Below are positions 43,518 through 53,266 of a stretch of 64,000 nucleotides of DNA, piece after piece (positions within the stretch are counted from its first letter, which is position 1; every line of letters begins with the position of its first letter). The DNA lies in NCBI RefSeq assembly GCF_000717595.1, contig NZ_JNZO01000001.1:372001-436000 (forward strand). Direction: 5' to 3'. The position numbers and the translations under genes were made by a program. This DNA comes from Streptomyces flavochromogenes. Lineage in GTDB: Bacteria; Actinomycetota; Actinomycetes; Streptomycetales; Streptomycetaceae. Below the pieces are notes generated by a model. That model was not told the DNA's origin. It searched no databases and was given only the letters and a program-made list of their open reading frames with translations.

Positions 43518-44231
43518 TCAGGCGGAGGAGGGGTTGCCGTAGTAGGCGTCCGGGCCGTGCTTGCGTGTGAAGTGGCGGTCCAGGAGGTGCTGCGGAGGCT
43601 CGACCGTGCCCAGGGCGATGGTGTGGAGGGCCATCTCGGCCACCGCCTCGCAGATGATGGCGTGCTCCAGGGACGCGGTGGCGTCGGCGCCCCAGGTGAA
43701 GGGGCCGTGGTGGGCTACCAGGGCGCCGGGGACCTCGCGGGCCCGGATGTCGTCACGGCCCAGCAGGTCCACGATGACCTGGCCGGTGTTGTACTCGTAG
43801 TCCGTGGCGCACTGCTGGGAGGTGAGAGCCGCGGTGACGGGGACGGGACCGTTGAAGGTGTCCGCGTGGGTCGTGCCGAGCACCGGTATCGGACGACGGG
43901 CCTGAGCGAAGGCGACGGCATGGGTGGAGTGCGTGTGGGTCACGCCTCCGATGGAGGGGAAGGCCAGGTAGAGGCTCCGGTGCGTCTCTGTGTCGGTGGA
44001 CGGTCGCAGGTGGCCCTCCACGACGCTTCCGTCGGACAGGGAGACGACGACCAGGTCCTCCTCGGTCAGCACGTCGTAGGCCACACCCGAGGGCTTGATG
44101 ACGAAGACGCCGGCTTGTCGGTCCACTCCGCTCACGTTGCCCCAGGTGAGGGTGGCCAGACCGGCCCGGGGGATGCGGAGGTTGGCCTCCAGCACCTCCC
44201 GCCGCAGTTCCTTGGAGACGGCGGTGCTCAC
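43518..44231 (-). CDS. araD: L-ribulose-5-phosphate 4-epimerase
   Basis: Cytosolic class II aldolase-type epimerase of about 237 residues, giving D-xylulose 5-phosphate. Seen are LEANLRIPRAGLATLTWGN, the zinc-binding VTHTHSTHAVAFAQ, and VAHHGPFTWG with the third His region; TEEDLVVVSL is also typical. I chose the GTG at 44231, which has GGAG six bases upstream and starts VSTAVSKELRREVLEAN like other AraD proteins; a GTG at 44279, overlapping the araA stop, would add a low-complexity Ser/Thr/Pro stretch of 16 residues. It is the last gene of araBAD. Confidence 0.93.
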   Translation of the reverse strand: MSTAVSKELRREVLEANLRIPRAGLATLTWGNVSGVDRQAGVFVIKPSGVAYDVLTEEDLVVVSLSDGSVVEGHLRPSTDTETHRSLYLAFPSIGGVTHTHSTHAVAFAQARRPIPVLGTTHADTFNGPVPVTAALTSQQCATDYEYNTGQVIVDLLGRDDIRAREVPGALVAHHGPFTWGADATASLEHAIICEAVAEMALHTIALGTVEPPQHLLDRHFTRKHGPDAYYGNPSSA

Positions 44232-44275
44232 GGAGGGCTCCGTCCTCGTGGGGGTGGACGGGGTGGCGGGGGTGC

Positions 44276-45784
44276 TCACAGGCTCTGGGCCAGACGGTGG
44301 TACGCCTGGTTCCAGCGCATCTCGCGCGTGAAGGCCCGGACCGTGGTGCCCTCGTCGATGACGGCGAGTTCGGTCCGCAGCATCTCGGCGAGGTCGCCGA
44401 GCTCCTCGCCGCCGAGGGCGGTGGTCAGGACGGTGTGGTGCGGCGCTCCGGCCGTCAGCCAGGCCTCGGTGGAGGTGCGCAGGTCGGGACGGGGGCGCCA
44501 GACGGCCCGGGCGACGGGGAGCTTGGGCAGCGGCTCGGGCGGGGCGACGACGTCGATGTGGTTGGCGACGAGGCGGAACCGGTCGCCCATGTCGGCGAGA
44601 CCGACGACGACGGCCGGACCGGGATCCGCGTCGAAGACGAGTCGGACCGGGTCCTCGCGTCCGCCGATGCCGAGCGCGTGGATCTCGCAGCTGGGCGTGG
44701 CCGTCGTGAGGGAGGGGCAGACCTCCAGCATATGGGCGCCGAGAATGAGTTCCTGGCCTGGCGTGAGGTCGTAGGTGTAGTCCTCCATGAAGGAGGTGCC
44801 GCCGGGCAGGCCGTGGGCCATGGCCTTCAGCGCGCGCAGCAGTGTGGAGGTCTTCCAGTCCCCTTCGCCGCCGAAACCGTAGCCGTCCGCCATCAGGCGC
44901 TGCACGGCGAGGCCGGGCAGCTGGCGCAGACCGCCGAGGTCCTCGAAGTTGGTGGTGAAGGCGCGGAACCCGCCGTCCGTGAGGAAGGTGCGCAGACCGG
45001 CTTCGACGCGGGCGGCGTAGCGCAGGGATGCGTGGCGCTCGCCGCCGGTCCGCAGCTCGGGCGCGAGGGTGTAGAGGTCCTGGTACTCCTTGACGAGGGC
45101 GGTGACGGTGTCCTCGTCGGCAACGTCGACCGCGGCGACGAGGTCGTTGACGCCGTACGTGTTGACCGAGACCCCGAACCGCAGCTGCGCCTCGACCTTG
45201 TCGCCCTCGGTGACGGCGACGTCGCGCATGTTGTCGCCGAACCTGGCGAGCTTGAGAGTGGTGAGTTCGGAGCGGCCGACGGCGGCGCGGGCCCAACCGG
45301 CGATGCGGTCGACGACCTCGGGGGTGGAGACGTGGCCCGCCACAGTCTTGCGCGGGACACCGAGGCGGGTCTGGACGAAGCCGAACTCGCGGTCGCCGTG
45401 GGCGGCCTGGTTCAGGTTCATGAAGTCCATGTCGATGGTGGACCAGGGCAGTTGGCGGTTGGCCTGGGTGTGCAGGTGGAGCAGGGGCTTGCTCAGGGCA
45501 TCGAGGCCGGCGATCCACATCTTGGCCGGGGAGAAGGTGTGCATCCAGGTGACAAGACCGATGCAGCGGTCGTCGGCGTTGGCCTCCAGGCAGATCGCGC
45601 GGATGGCCGCCGCGTCGGTGAGGACCGGCTTCCACACCAGGCGGACGGTCATCCGGGGCTGCCCGGCGAGGGTGTCGCAGATGGCGCGGGACTGGTCGGC
45701 GACCTGCGCCAGGGTGTCGTCGCCGTAGAGGGCCTGGCTTCCGGTGAGAAACCAGATCTCGCGGTCGGGCTGGGCGAGCGTCAT
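44276..45784 (-). CDS. araA: L-arabinose isomerase
   Basis: Manganese-dependent isomerase of 502 residues converting L-arabinose to L-ribulose. Family segments are [18 protein letters not shown] at the N-terminus, [30 protein letters not shown] (metal Glu), [11 protein letters not shown] (second Glu), [12 protein letters not shown] (His) and VANHIDVV (His). Length agrees with the usual about 500. GAGGAGC lies before the ATG. It follows araB by 75 bases with no terminator. Confidence 0.97.
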   Translation of the reverse strand: MTLAQPDREIWFLTGSQALYGDDTLAQVADQSRAICDTLAGQPRMTVRLVWKPVLTDAAAIRAICLEANADDRCIGLVTWMHTFSPAKMWIAGLDALSKPLLHLHTQANRQLPWSTIDMDFMNLNQAAHGDREFGFVQTRLGVPRKTVAGHVSTPEVVDRIAGWARAAVGRSELTTLKLARFGDNMRDVAVTEGDKVEAQLRFGVSVNTYGVNDLVAAVDVADEDTVTALVKEYQDLYTLAPELRTGGERHASLRYAARVEAGLRTFLTDGGFRAFTTNFEDLGGLRQLPGLAVQRLMADGYGFGGEGDWKTSTLLRALKAMAHGLPGGTSFMEDYTYDLTPGQELILGAHMLEVCPSLTTATPSCEIHALGIGGREDPVRLVFDADPGPAVVVGLADMGDRFRLVANHIDVVAPPEPLPKLPVARAVWRPRPDLRTSTEAWLTAGAPHHTVLTTALGGEELGDLAEMLRTELAVIDEGTTVRAFTREMRWNQAYHRLAQSL

Positions 45785-45859
45785 GTCGGGTGTGCTCCTC
45801 GGAGGTGCTGGGGCGGAGAGGTCGGGCCGGCGGAGGCCGGTGGTGGCGAGGCGCCCCGG

Positions 45860-47566
45860 TCAGCAGATGGTGACGAGGCGCGCGGTGTTGCGGATCCGTC
45901 GCAGGCGGTGCAGGAGGAGGTCCGCTCCGGTACCGAAGTGGTCGTGCAGGGCGCGGTACTCGTCGAACAGCGCGTCGTAGGCGTCCGCCCGTGCGGGGTC
46001 GGGCACGTACGCGTGGCGCTGGACGCTGCCCATCACGGAAGCGGCGGAGCGGACGTCGGGGTAGGCGCCCGCGGCGACCGCGGCGTGGATGGCTGAGCCG
46101 AGCGCCGGACCCTGCTCGGAGGTGCCGACGGACACGGGGCGGCGGAGCACGTCGGCGTAGATCTGCATCAGCAGCGCGTTCTTCCTCAGCCCTCCGGTGA
46201 CGATGAACTCCTCGACGGGAATCCCGCCGCCCTCGAAAGTCTCGACGATCACCCGGGTGCCGTAGGCGGTGGATTCGAGCAGGGCCCGGTAGACGTCCTC
46301 GGGCCGGGTGTCGAGGGTGAGGCCGGCGATGACTCCGGAGAGGTGGTGGTCGACCAGGGTGGAACGGTTGCCGTTCATCCAGTCCAGGGCCACCAGGCCG
46401 TGCGCGCCGACCGGCTGGTCGGCGGCCTTGCGGGTCAGGAGCCCGTGGAGGTCCTCGCTCGCTGCCTCGGCCTCGGCGCGGTAGTGGTCCGGGACGCCCT
46501 GGCGGAGCCACCAGGCGAAGATGTCGCCTACCGCGCTCTGACCGGCCTCGTAACCGTAGGCACCCTCGACGATGCCGCCGTCGACGACCCCGCAGATGCC
46601 GGGGACCTCGGCGAGGGTGGCGCCGTTGAGTACGTGGCAGGTGGAGGTGCCCATGATGGCGAGCATCCGGCCGTTCTCCACGGCGCCCGCCGCGGGTGCG
46701 GCGACGTGGGCGTCGACGTTGCCCGCCGCGACGGCGATGCCCTTGGGGAGACCCGTCCAGTCTGCGGCCCGGCTGCTCAGGGTGCCGACGCGGGAGCCCA
46801 GCGGGGACAGGGGGTGCTCCAGGCGGGTGGCGGGGAAGTCGGCGAAGTCCGGGTGGAGTCCGGCGAGGAAGGCGGGCGAGGGGTAGGTCCCGTCCTGGTG
46901 GATGCCCTTGTAGCCGGCGGTGCAGGTGTTGCGGGACTCGCTTCCGGTCAGCTGCCAGACGATCCAGTCGGCCGCCTCGATCCAGCGGGCGGAGGCGGCG
47001 TAGACGGCCGGGTCCTCTTCCAGGACCTGCAGGGCCTTGGCGTACTGCCACTCGGAGGAGATCTTGCCGCCGTACCGTGCGATCCACTTCTCGCCGCGTG
47101 CGTGAGCGAGGGCGTTGATGCGGTCGGCATGGGCCTGGGCCGCGTGGTGCTTCCACAGTTTGGGCCAGGCGTGCGGGCGGTCGGCCCACTCGGACGTCAG
47201 GGCGAGCGGAGTGCCGTCCTGGGCGGTCGGCAGGACCGTGCAGGCGGTGAAGTCGGTGGCGATGCCGATGACGCGGGCCGGGTCGACTCCGGCGTCGGCG
47301 AGCGCCGCCGGCACAGCGGTACGCAGGACGTCGCGCCAGTCCTCGGGGTGTTGCAGGGCCCAGTCGGGGGGCAGGGGGGCGCCGGTGGAGGGAAGGTGGT
47401 CCTCGATGACTGCGTGGCGGTACTCGTGGACCGACGAACCGAGTTCTGCGCCGTCCCGGACCCTGACCACGACGGCGCGCCCGGAGAGGGTGCCGAAGTC
47501 GACTCCGATGGTGCATGCCTCGGGCTGGTGAGGGGCTGCGGGGCCGGAAACGGTGTGTGTGGTCAC
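45860..47566 (-). CDS. araB: L-ribulokinase
   Basis: FGGY-family kinase of 568 residues phosphorylating L-ribulose. The N-terminal CTIGVDFGTLSGRAVVV and DFTACTVLPTAQDGTPL, the catalytic GNVDAHVAAPAAGA (Asp), MGTSTCHVLN, and GGLRKNALLMQIYADVLRRPV are ribulokinase hallmarks. The GTG at 47566 is preceded by GAGAGA; the next genes are araA and araD. The region upstream contains a promoter overlapping a LacI-type operator, so it is expected to be induced by arabinose. Confidence 0.96.
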   Translation of the reverse strand: MTTHTVSGPAAPHQPEACTIGVDFGTLSGRAVVVRVRDGAELGSSVHEYRHAVIEDHLPSTGAPLPPDWALQHPEDWRDVLRTAVPAALADAGVDPARVIGIATDFTACTVLPTAQDGTPLALTSEWADRPHAWPKLWKHHAAQAHADRINALAHARGEKWIARYGGKISSEWQYAKALQVLEEDPAVYAASARWIEAADWIVWQLTGSESRNTCTAGYKGIHQDGTYPSPAFLAGLHPDFADFPATRLEHPLSPLGSRVGTLSSRAADWTGLPKGIAVAAGNVDAHVAAPAAGAVENGRMLAIMGTSTCHVLNGATLAEVPGICGVVDGGIVEGAYGYEAGQSAVGDIFAWWLRQGVPDHYRAEAEAASEDLHGLLTRKAADQPVGAHGLVALDWMNGNRSTLVDHHLSGVIAGLTLDTRPEDVYRALLESTAYGTRVIVETFEGGGIPVEEFIVTGGLRKNALLMQIYADVLRRPVSVGTSEQGPALGSAIHAAVAAGAYPDVRSAASVMGSVQRHAYVPDPARADAYDALFDEYRALHDHFGTGADLLLHRLRRIRNTARLVTIC

Positions 47567-47611
47567 GATGCGGTCTCTCTCGTCATGAACAGGGCCAGAG
47601 GAGCACCCTGA

Positions 47612-47640
47612 TTGTTAACGCTCACAATCAATCTGGACAA
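47612..47640 (-). promoter_or_regulatory. araB promoter with overlapping LacI-type operator
   Basis: On the minus strand TTGTCC (47640-47635), 17 bases and TAACAA (47617-47612) could be the promoter. TTGTTAACGCTCACAA at 47612-47627 is an operator matching the TTGTTAGCGCTAACAA class at 14 of 16 positions, so its end doubles as the -10. The remainder of 47567-47926 holds no gene apart from the small palindrome described next. Confidence 0.6.
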
Positions 47641-47691
47641 GAGCTGCGTGCAGTTCTTGCCGAACTTTCGGCAGGAAGCCGAGCTTGTGAA

Positions 47692-47703
47692 GTGAGCGCT
47701 CAC
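47692..47703. promoter_or_regulatory. Perfect 12-base palindrome in the araR-araB gap
   Basis: GTGAGCGCTCAC shares its core with the arabinose-type operators but lacks the outer AACAA ends. It lies about 52 bases upstream of the araB -35 region. It may be an auxiliary repressor site. Confidence 0.45.
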
Positions 47704-47926
47704 CTACCGCCCCTGAGACGGCCCGGCGTCGCGACCGGCCCCGTGGGAGGACGAGCGGACGGAACGGTCGACGGAGCGCTTGCGGGGGCGGACCGACGCG
47801 CGTACGCAGCCGGACGCCGGACGCCGGACATCGAGCGACAGACGGCAGGCCCCGGACAGCAGAAACAGCGGACAGGAGACCTGACGCCGGCCTCCATGAG
47901 GTGGCGGCGAGAGCCCACCCCCCGCG

Positions 47927-48973
47927 TCAGGATTCGTTCGAGGGGCGCGTGCTCGCGCGCATGATGAGCTGCGGTTCCACCAGGAGGTGCTCGGCCTTCC
48001 GGGCGCGACCCTCGATGTGGTCCACCAGCAGCCCGATGCTCCGGCGCCCGATGGCGGCGAAGTCCTGGCGGACCGTCGTCAGCGGCGGAGGGAAGAACTC
48101 GGCCTCCGGGATGTCGTCGAAGCCGGCGACGGCGACCTGTCCGGGGGTGCGGATCCCGCCCTCGCGCAGCGCCCGCAGGACGCCGAGCGCCATCTGGTCG
48201 TTGGCGACGAAGACGGCCGTGACCGGTGTCGTCCCGCGACGGGCCAGGGCGAGTCCCGCGAGTTCCTGTCCCGCCCGGTACCCGGACAGCGGGCTCCAGT
48301 CCCCCGTCAGTACGCGCGGAGGGCGGATACCGCTCTCCTCCAGGACGGTGCGCCACCCCGCGGTGCGGGCCTCGCTCTCCAGCCAGTCGTCGGGGCCCGC
48401 CACGTGCCAGACGTTGCCGTGCCCGGCGGCGAGCAGGTGCTCCGTGACCATGCGGGCGCCGAGCTCCTGGTCGAGGGAGACGCCGGGCAGGTCGAGCTGG
48501 TGTCCACCCTCCACCGTGACCACGGGGAAGGGTGCGTCCAGCTCGGCGAGCGCCTGCACGTGCGAGCGTTGCGGGGTGATGGCGACGACGCCCTCCACGC
48601 CCCAGGACGCGAGGTGGTCGATGGCGTCCTTGAGCCCCTGCCCCTCTCCGGTGCGCAGACTGACGGTCGAGACGAGGTAGCCCTGCTCCCGGGCCGCCTC
48701 CTCCAGGCCGGTCAGGGTACTGGCAGGGCCGTACAGGGCGGTGTTGACGGCGATGACACCCAGCGTCCTCGTACGGCGCGTCACCAGGGCGCGTGCGGCG
48801 GAGTTGCGACGGTAGCCCAGCCGCTCGATGGCCAGGGTGACCTGTTCCCGGGTGGCCGCGCGCACGTTGGGGTGATCGCTCAGCACCCGGGAGACGGTCT
48901 GATGGGAGACCCCCGCCTCTCGTGCGACGTCGGCCATCGTCGGCGGGCGGACGTCATCCGCGGGATGCACCAC
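47927..48973 (-). CDS. LacI-family repressor of the arabinose locus (AraR-like)
   Basis: A regulator of 348 residues. The helix-turn-helix reads MADVAREAGVSHQTVSRVLSDHP (residues 13-35) and the hinge helix NSAARALVTRRT; the effector domain has the usual WLESEARTAGW, FVANDQMALGV and VAGFDDIPEAEFFPPPLTTVRQD. It lies between the araBAD genes and the divergent ChvE-type importer, with near-identical palindromes before both, so control of both by L-arabinose or a relative is a strong inference. GGGAGG precedes the GTG start. Confidence 0.88.
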   Translation of the reverse strand: MVHPADDVRPPTMADVAREAGVSHQTVSRVLSDHPNVRAATREQVTLAIERLGYRRNSAARALVTRRTRTLGVIAVNTALYGPASTLTGLEEAAREQGYLVSTVSLRTGEGQGLKDAIDHLASWGVEGVVAITPQRSHVQALAELDAPFPVVTVEGGHQLDLPGVSLDQELGARMVTEHLLAAGHGNVWHVAGPDDWLESEARTAGWRTVLEESGIRPPRVLTGDWSPLSGYRAGQELAGLALARRGTTPVTAVFVANDQMALGVLRALREGGIRTPGQVAVAGFDDIPEAEFFPPPLTTVRQDFAAIGRRSIGLLVDHIEGRARKAEHLLVEPQLIMRASTRPSNES

Positions 48974-49035
48974 GTTCGCCTCCCTTCTCCGTGCTTACGG
49001 GCTGTATATCGATGCGAGAAAAACCTTAGCGCCTC

Positions 49036-49064
49036 TTGTATCACGCTGTTGTGAGCGCTAACAA
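49036..49064 (+). promoter_or_regulatory. Promoter and LacI-type operator of the ChvE-type importer
   Basis: TTGTAT at 49036-49041, 17 bases, then TAACAA at 49059-49064 as a possible -10. The operator TTGTGAGCGCTAACAA at 49049-49064 overlaps it in the same way as at araB. It lies between the divergent regulator gene (start 48973) and the importer gene (49201), so it could serve both. Confidence 0.65.
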
Positions 49065-49200
49065 TCAACCTCGACCGGGGCGCCGACGCCCCGGCCACCC
49101 AGCCGGAACGGCGCCGTCCCGGTGGTGCGAGCTCACGCGCCGCCGCCGGACCCGTCCCTCGGCCGGAGCCGCCCTCGACGACGGGATTGCCAGGTAACCC

Positions 49201-50310
49201 ATGAAGAAGTTCCGATCCGCATCCGCCCTCCTGGCCGTGACCACCGGCTGTGCCCTGCTCCTGACAGCCTGCGGGCAGAACAGCGAGGGCGGCAGCCAGG
49301 AGTCGAAGGACACGAAGGAACTCACCATCGGCATCGCGATGCCCACCAAATCCTCCGAGCGGTGGATCGCCGACGGCCGCAACATGACCGAAAGCCTGAA
49401 GAAGGCCGGCTTCGCCACGACCCTGCAGTACGGCGAGGACGACCCCGACCAGCAGGTCGCCCAGATCGAGAACATGATCACTCAGGGCGTCGACGCCCTG
49501 GTCGTGGCCGCCATCAACGGCGAGGCCCTGTCCAACGTCCTGCAGCAGGCGGCCGACGCCCACATCCCGGTCGTCTCCTACGACCGGCTCATCCTGGGCT
49601 CCCCGCACGTCGACTACTACGCCTCCTTCGACAACGAGAAGGTCGGCGAGCTCCAGGCCACGTACATCGTCGAGAAGCTGGGGCTGAAGGCCGGCTCGAA
49701 GAAGGGCCCCTTCAACATCGAGCTGTTCGCCGGGTCCAACGACGACAACAACACCAAGTACTTCTTCAACGGCGCCATGAAGGTACTGAAGCCCTACCTC
49801 GACAAGAAGCAGCTGGTCGTACGCTCCCAGCAGACCCAGCTCAACCAGGTCACCACGTTGCGCTGGGACGGAGGGACGGCGCAGAAGCGCATGGACGACC
49901 TGCTGACCTCCTCGTACTCCACCGCCCGGGTCGACGCCGTGCTCTCCCCCTACGACGGCATCTCCATCGGCATCCTGTCCGCCCTGAAGTCCGACGACTA
50001 CGGGAGCGCCGCCAAGCCGCTGCCGGTCGTCACCGGCCAGGACGCGGAGGTCGCCTCGGTGAAGTCGATCATCGCGGGCCAGCAGACGCAGACCGTCTAC
50101 AAGGACACGCGCGCACTCGCGCAGGTCGCCGCAGACATGGTGACCGCCGTCCTCGCCGGCAAGAAGCCCGAGATCAACGACGACGCCACCTACGACAACG
50201 GCAAGAAGGTGGTCCCGGCCTTCCTGCTCGATCCGGTCAGCGTCGACAAGACGAACTACCGGAAGGTCCTGGTCGACTCCGGCTACATCAACGCCGAGGA
50301 ACTGCGGTGA
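49201..50310 (+). CDS. chvE: Pentose/galactose-binding lipoprotein, ChvE-like
   Basis: Binding protein of 369 residues from the CUT2 (xylose/arabinose/galactose) class. A lipoprotein signal ends at Cys24 (LLTAC). The periplasmic-binding-protein type 1 core shows [46 protein letters not shown] and [27 protein letters not shown], which match the ChvE/XylF group. It is the first gene of a three-gene importer coupled by GTGA and ATGA overlaps. L-arabinose is the likely ligand from context; D-xylose or D-galactose are alternatives. Confidence 0.9.
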   Translation: MKKFRSASALLAVTTGCALLLTACGQNSEGGSQESKDTKELTIGIAMPTKSSERWIADGRNMTESLKKAGFATTLQYGEDDPDQQVAQIENMITQGVDALVVAAINGEALSNVLQQAADAHIPVVSYDRLILGSPHVDYYASFDNEKVGELQATYIVEKLGLKAGSKKGPFNIELFAGSNDDNNTKYFFNGAMKVLKPYLDKKQLVVRSQQTQLNQVTTLRWDGGTAQKRMDDLLTSSYSTARVDAVLSPYDGISIGILSALKSDDYGSAAKPLPVVTGQDAEVASVKSIIAGQQTQTVYKDTRALAQVAADMVTAVLAGKKPEINDDATYDNGKKVVPAFLLDPVSVDKTNYRKVLVDSGYINAEELR

Positions 50311-51950
50311 CGCCCGCCCCGGCCCACTCCCCCAAGGTTCCCGTCTTCGCCTCGCCCCCGGCCGGGCCCGTCCTCGAGATGCGGTCCATCGTCAAGACAT
50401 TCCCCGGGGTCAGAGCACTGTCCGACGTGACCCTGTCCGTGGAGCGCGGCGAGGTGCACGCCCTGTGCGGAGAGAACGGTGCCGGCAAGTCGACGCTCAT
50501 GAAGGTCCTGTCCGGCGTCCACCCCCACGGCACCTACGAAGGAGAGATCCTCTTCGAAGGCGAGCCGTGCCGGTTCAAGGACATCAGGGCCAGTGAACAG
50601 CGCGGCATCGTCATCATCCACCAGGAGCTCGCACTCGTTCCCTATCTGTCGATCGCCGAGAACGTCTTCCTCGGCAACGAGCCGTCCCGGCGCGGGATCA
50701 TCGACTGGCACGAGGCGCTGCGCCGTGCTTCCGAACTGCTCAGGCGGGTCGGGCTCGACGAACACCCCGAGACCCGGGTCGCCGACATCGGTGTCGGCAA
50801 GCAGCAGCTCGTGGAGATCGCGAAGGCACTGGCGAAGAACGTCCGCCTACTGATCCTCGACGAGCCCACCGCGGCGCTCAACGACGAGGACAGCGCGAAG
50901 CTGCTGCGGCTGATGCGGGAGCTGAAGAGCCAGAGCATCACGTCGATCATCATCTCGCACAAGCTGAACGAGATCGCTCAGATCGCCGACTCCGTCACCA
51001 TCCTGCGCGACGGGCGCTCCATCGAGACTCTCGACGTCAGGGACCCCGCCACCACCGAGGAACGCATCATCCGCGGCATGGTGGGGCGGGACCTCGACAG
51101 CCGGTTCCCCGACCGCACGCCGTACGAGGGCCCGCCCTCCGCCGGCCCTGTCCTGGAGATCCGGGACTGGACCGTACGTCACCCCCTCGACCGCGGCCGC
51201 AAGGCCGTCGACGGGGTCTCGCTCCAGGTCCGCCGCGGGGAGATCGTCGGCGTCGCGGGACTCATGGGTGCCGGCCGCACCGAACTCGCGATGAGCGTCT
51301 TCGGCCGTTCCTACGGCCTCTACGAGCAGGGCACCGTGCTCAAGGACGGCCGCGAGGTACGGACACGCACGGTCCCCGAGGCGGTCGCCCACGGCATCGC
51401 GTACGTCACCGAGGACCGCAAGCACTACGGGCTCAACCTCGGGGACTCCGTGAGCCGGAACATCTCGCTCGCGTCCCTCGGCGCCCTCGCCCGCCGCGGC
51501 GTCGTCGACGGGCACGAGGAGCGCAAGGTGGCCGAACGGTACCGGCGGACCATGAACATCAAGGCTCCGAACGTCCTCGAGCCGGTCGGCCGCCTTTCCG
51601 GCGGCAACCAGCAGAAGGTCGTTCTCAGCAAGTGGATCCTCGCCGGGCCTGACGTCCTCATCCTCGACGAGCCCACACGCGGAGTCGACGTGGGAGCCAA
51701 GTTCGAGATCTACACCGTGATCGACCGGCTCGCCGCCGAGGGCAAGGCGATTCTCCTCATCTCCTCCGAGCTGCCCGAACTGCTCGGCATGTGCGACCGC
51801 ATCTACACCATGGCCGCGGGCCGGCTGACCGGCGAAGTCGCCCGCGAGGGCGCCACCCAGGAAGTCCTGATGCGGCACATGACGCAGGACACCCCCGCAC
51901 CACCGGCGGTCACCGCGGGCGCCGCCTCCAGCGAAGGACACCAGGCATGA
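50307..51950 (+). CDS. gguA: CUT2 sugar ABC transporter ATPase with two nucleotide-binding domains (GguA/XylG type)
   Basis: An ATPase of 547 residues. The first domain has Walker [10 protein letters not shown], signature region [13 protein letters not shown] and Walker [12 protein letters not shown]; the second has a degenerate [11 protein letters not shown] loop, [14 protein letters not shown] and [15 protein letters not shown], the asymmetric pattern of the RbsA/XylG/MmsA family. It starts at GTG overlapping the stop of the binding protein, and its stop overlaps the permease ATG. Unlike the CUT1 importers in this window it carries its own ATPase and needs no MsiK. Confidence 0.93.
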   Translation: MTPAPAHSPKVPVFASPPAGPVLEMRSIVKTFPGVRALSDVTLSVERGEVHALCGENGAGKSTLMKVLSGVHPHGTYEGEILFEGEPCRFKDIRASEQRGIVIIHQELALVPYLSIAENVFLGNEPSRRGIIDWHEALRRASELLRRVGLDEHPETRVADIGVGKQQLVEIAKALAKNVRLLILDEPTAALNDEDSAKLLRLMRELKSQSITSIIISHKLNEIAQIADSVTILRDGRSIETLDVRDPATTEERIIRGMVGRDLDSRFPDRTPYEGPPSAGPVLEIRDWTVRHPLDRGRKAVDGVSLQVRRGEIVGVAGLMGAGRTELAMSVFGRSYGLYEQGTVLKDGREVRTRTVPEAVAHGIAYVTEDRKHYGLNLGDSVSRNISLASLGALARRGVVDGHEERKVAERYRRTMNIKAPNVLEPVGRLSGGNQQKVVLSKWILAGPDVLILDEPTRGVDVGAKFEIYTVIDRLAAEGKAILLISSELPELLGMCDRIYTMAAGRLTGEVAREGATQEVLMRHMTQDTPAPPAVTAGAASSEGHQA

Positions 51951-53191
51951 GCACCGACGTCAGCACGAAATCGACCACGCCGGCGCCTCATGGCCGCTGG
52001 ACTCCGTCCACCGGGGCACCGCTGACCCGGGTGCTTCTGGACGGCGTCCGGCGGAACATGCGCCAGTACGGGATGCTCTTCGCACTCGCCCTGATCGTGC
52101 TCCTGTTCCAGATCTGGACGGGCGGCGACCTCCTGCTGCCGCGGAACGTCTCCAACCTGGTGCTGCAGAACAGCTACATCCTCATCCTGGCCATCGGCAT
52201 GATGATCGTCATCGTCTCCGGGCACATCGACCTGTCCGTGGGCTCCCTGATGGCCCTGGTCGGTGGCATCGGGGCGGTGCTCATGGTCGAGCACCATGTG
52301 GCCTGGCCCCTCGCGGTGCTCCTCACCCTGCTGCTGGGAGCCGTCGCCGGAGCCCTGCAGGGCTTCTTCATCGCGTACGTCGGCATACCGTCGTTCATCG
52401 TGACCCTCGCCGGCATGCTGCTGTTCCGCGGGCTCACGGAGATCTTCCTCAAGGGTCAGACGCTCGGCCCGTTCCCGGACGGACTGCAGAAGGTCGCCAA
52501 CGGCTTCCTGCCGGAGGTGGGGCCGCAGACCAACTACCACAACGGGACCCTGCTCCTCGGCCTGGGACTGGTCGCCTACGTGGTGTTCCAGGAGGTACGG
52601 GACCGCCGTCGCCAGCGCGAATTCGCTCTGGAGCCGCTTCCCACGGGCCTGTTCGCGCTGAAGCTGACGGCACTGGTCGCCGCTGTCCTGGTCACCACCC
52701 TGCTGCTCGCAAGCTACAAGGGCGCCCCCGTGGTCCTCCTGATCCTGGCCGCGCTGCTGGTCGGCTTCGGTTACGTGATGCGCAACGCGGTGATCGGCCG
52801 CCACGTGTACGCGATCGGCGGGAACCTGCCGGCCGCCAAGCTGTCCGGGGTCAAGGACAAGAAGGTGACCTTCGCCGTGTTCCTCAACATGGGAATGCTC
52901 GCGGCGCTCGCCGGGCTCGTCTTCGCCGCGCGCTTCAACGCGGCCTCCCCGAAGGCGGGCGTGAACTTCGAACTGGAGGCCATCGCCGCCGCGTTCATCG
53001 GCGGGGCGTCGATGAGCGGTGGAGTCGGGACCGTCCTGGGAGCCATCATCGGCGGCCTGGTCCTCGGCGTGCTCAACAACGGCATGAACCTCGTCGGGGT
53101 GGGCACCGACTGGCAGCAGGTCATCAAGGGCCTCGTGCTGCTCGCGGCGGTGGGCTTCGACGTGTGGAACAAGCGCAGGGCGGGAGCCTGA
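51947..53191 (+). CDS. gguB: CUT2 sugar ABC permease (GguB/XylH type)
   Basis: Membrane protein of 414 residues of the BPD_transp_2 class. It has about ten hydrophobic segments, the conserved [21 protein letters not shown] and [19 protein letters not shown] motifs, and [20 protein letters not shown] near the end. An extended central loop (residues about 170-240) is typical of GguB/XylH and absent from ribose permeases. It is coupled to the ATPase gene and followed by a strong terminator. Confidence 0.92.
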   Translation: MSTDVSTKSTTPAPHGRWTPSTGAPLTRVLLDGVRRNMRQYGMLFALALIVLLFQIWTGGDLLLPRNVSNLVLQNSYILILAIGMMIVIVSGHIDLSVGSLMALVGGIGAVLMVEHHVAWPLAVLLTLLLGAVAGALQGFFIAYVGIPSFIVTLAGMLLFRGLTEIFLKGQTLGPFPDGLQKVANGFLPEVGPQTNYHNGTLLLGLGLVAYVVFQEVRDRRRQREFALEPLPTGLFALKLTALVAAVLVTTLLLASYKGAPVVLLILAALLVGFGYVMRNAVIGRHVYAIGGNLPAAKLSGVKDKKVTFAVFLNMGMLAALAGLVFAARFNAASPKAGVNFELEAIAAAFIGGASMSGGVGTVLGAIIGGLVLGVLNNGMNLVGVGTDWQQVIKGLVLLAAVGFDVWNKRRAGA

Positions 53192-53201
53192 CAACGCTCT
53201 G

Positions 53202-53249
53202 GACATGGCTGTGCCCGCCGGCTCCTCCGCCGGCGGGCACAGCCATGTC
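53202..53249. terminator. Strong bidirectional hairpin terminator
   Basis: A 21-base perfect stem (53202-53222 with 53229-53249) with a six-base loop lies between the stops of the convergent gguB and galM genes. No T-run follows. Confidence 0.85.
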
Positions 53250-53266
53250 AGCGTGCTCGTACGCGG

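Noticed and set aside
43518..47516. A 1332-codon minus-strand frame covering araD, araA and much of araB
   Set aside because: Only the last 238 codons (AraD) make sense; the rest is a shadow frame of araA and araB, whose own frames are unmistakable.
49122..50306. In-frame N-terminal extension of the GguA-type ATPase across the whole binding-protein gene
   Set aside because: The extension is Arg/Pro-rich shadow sequence; the ATPase starts at GTG 50307, overlapping the binding-protein stop.
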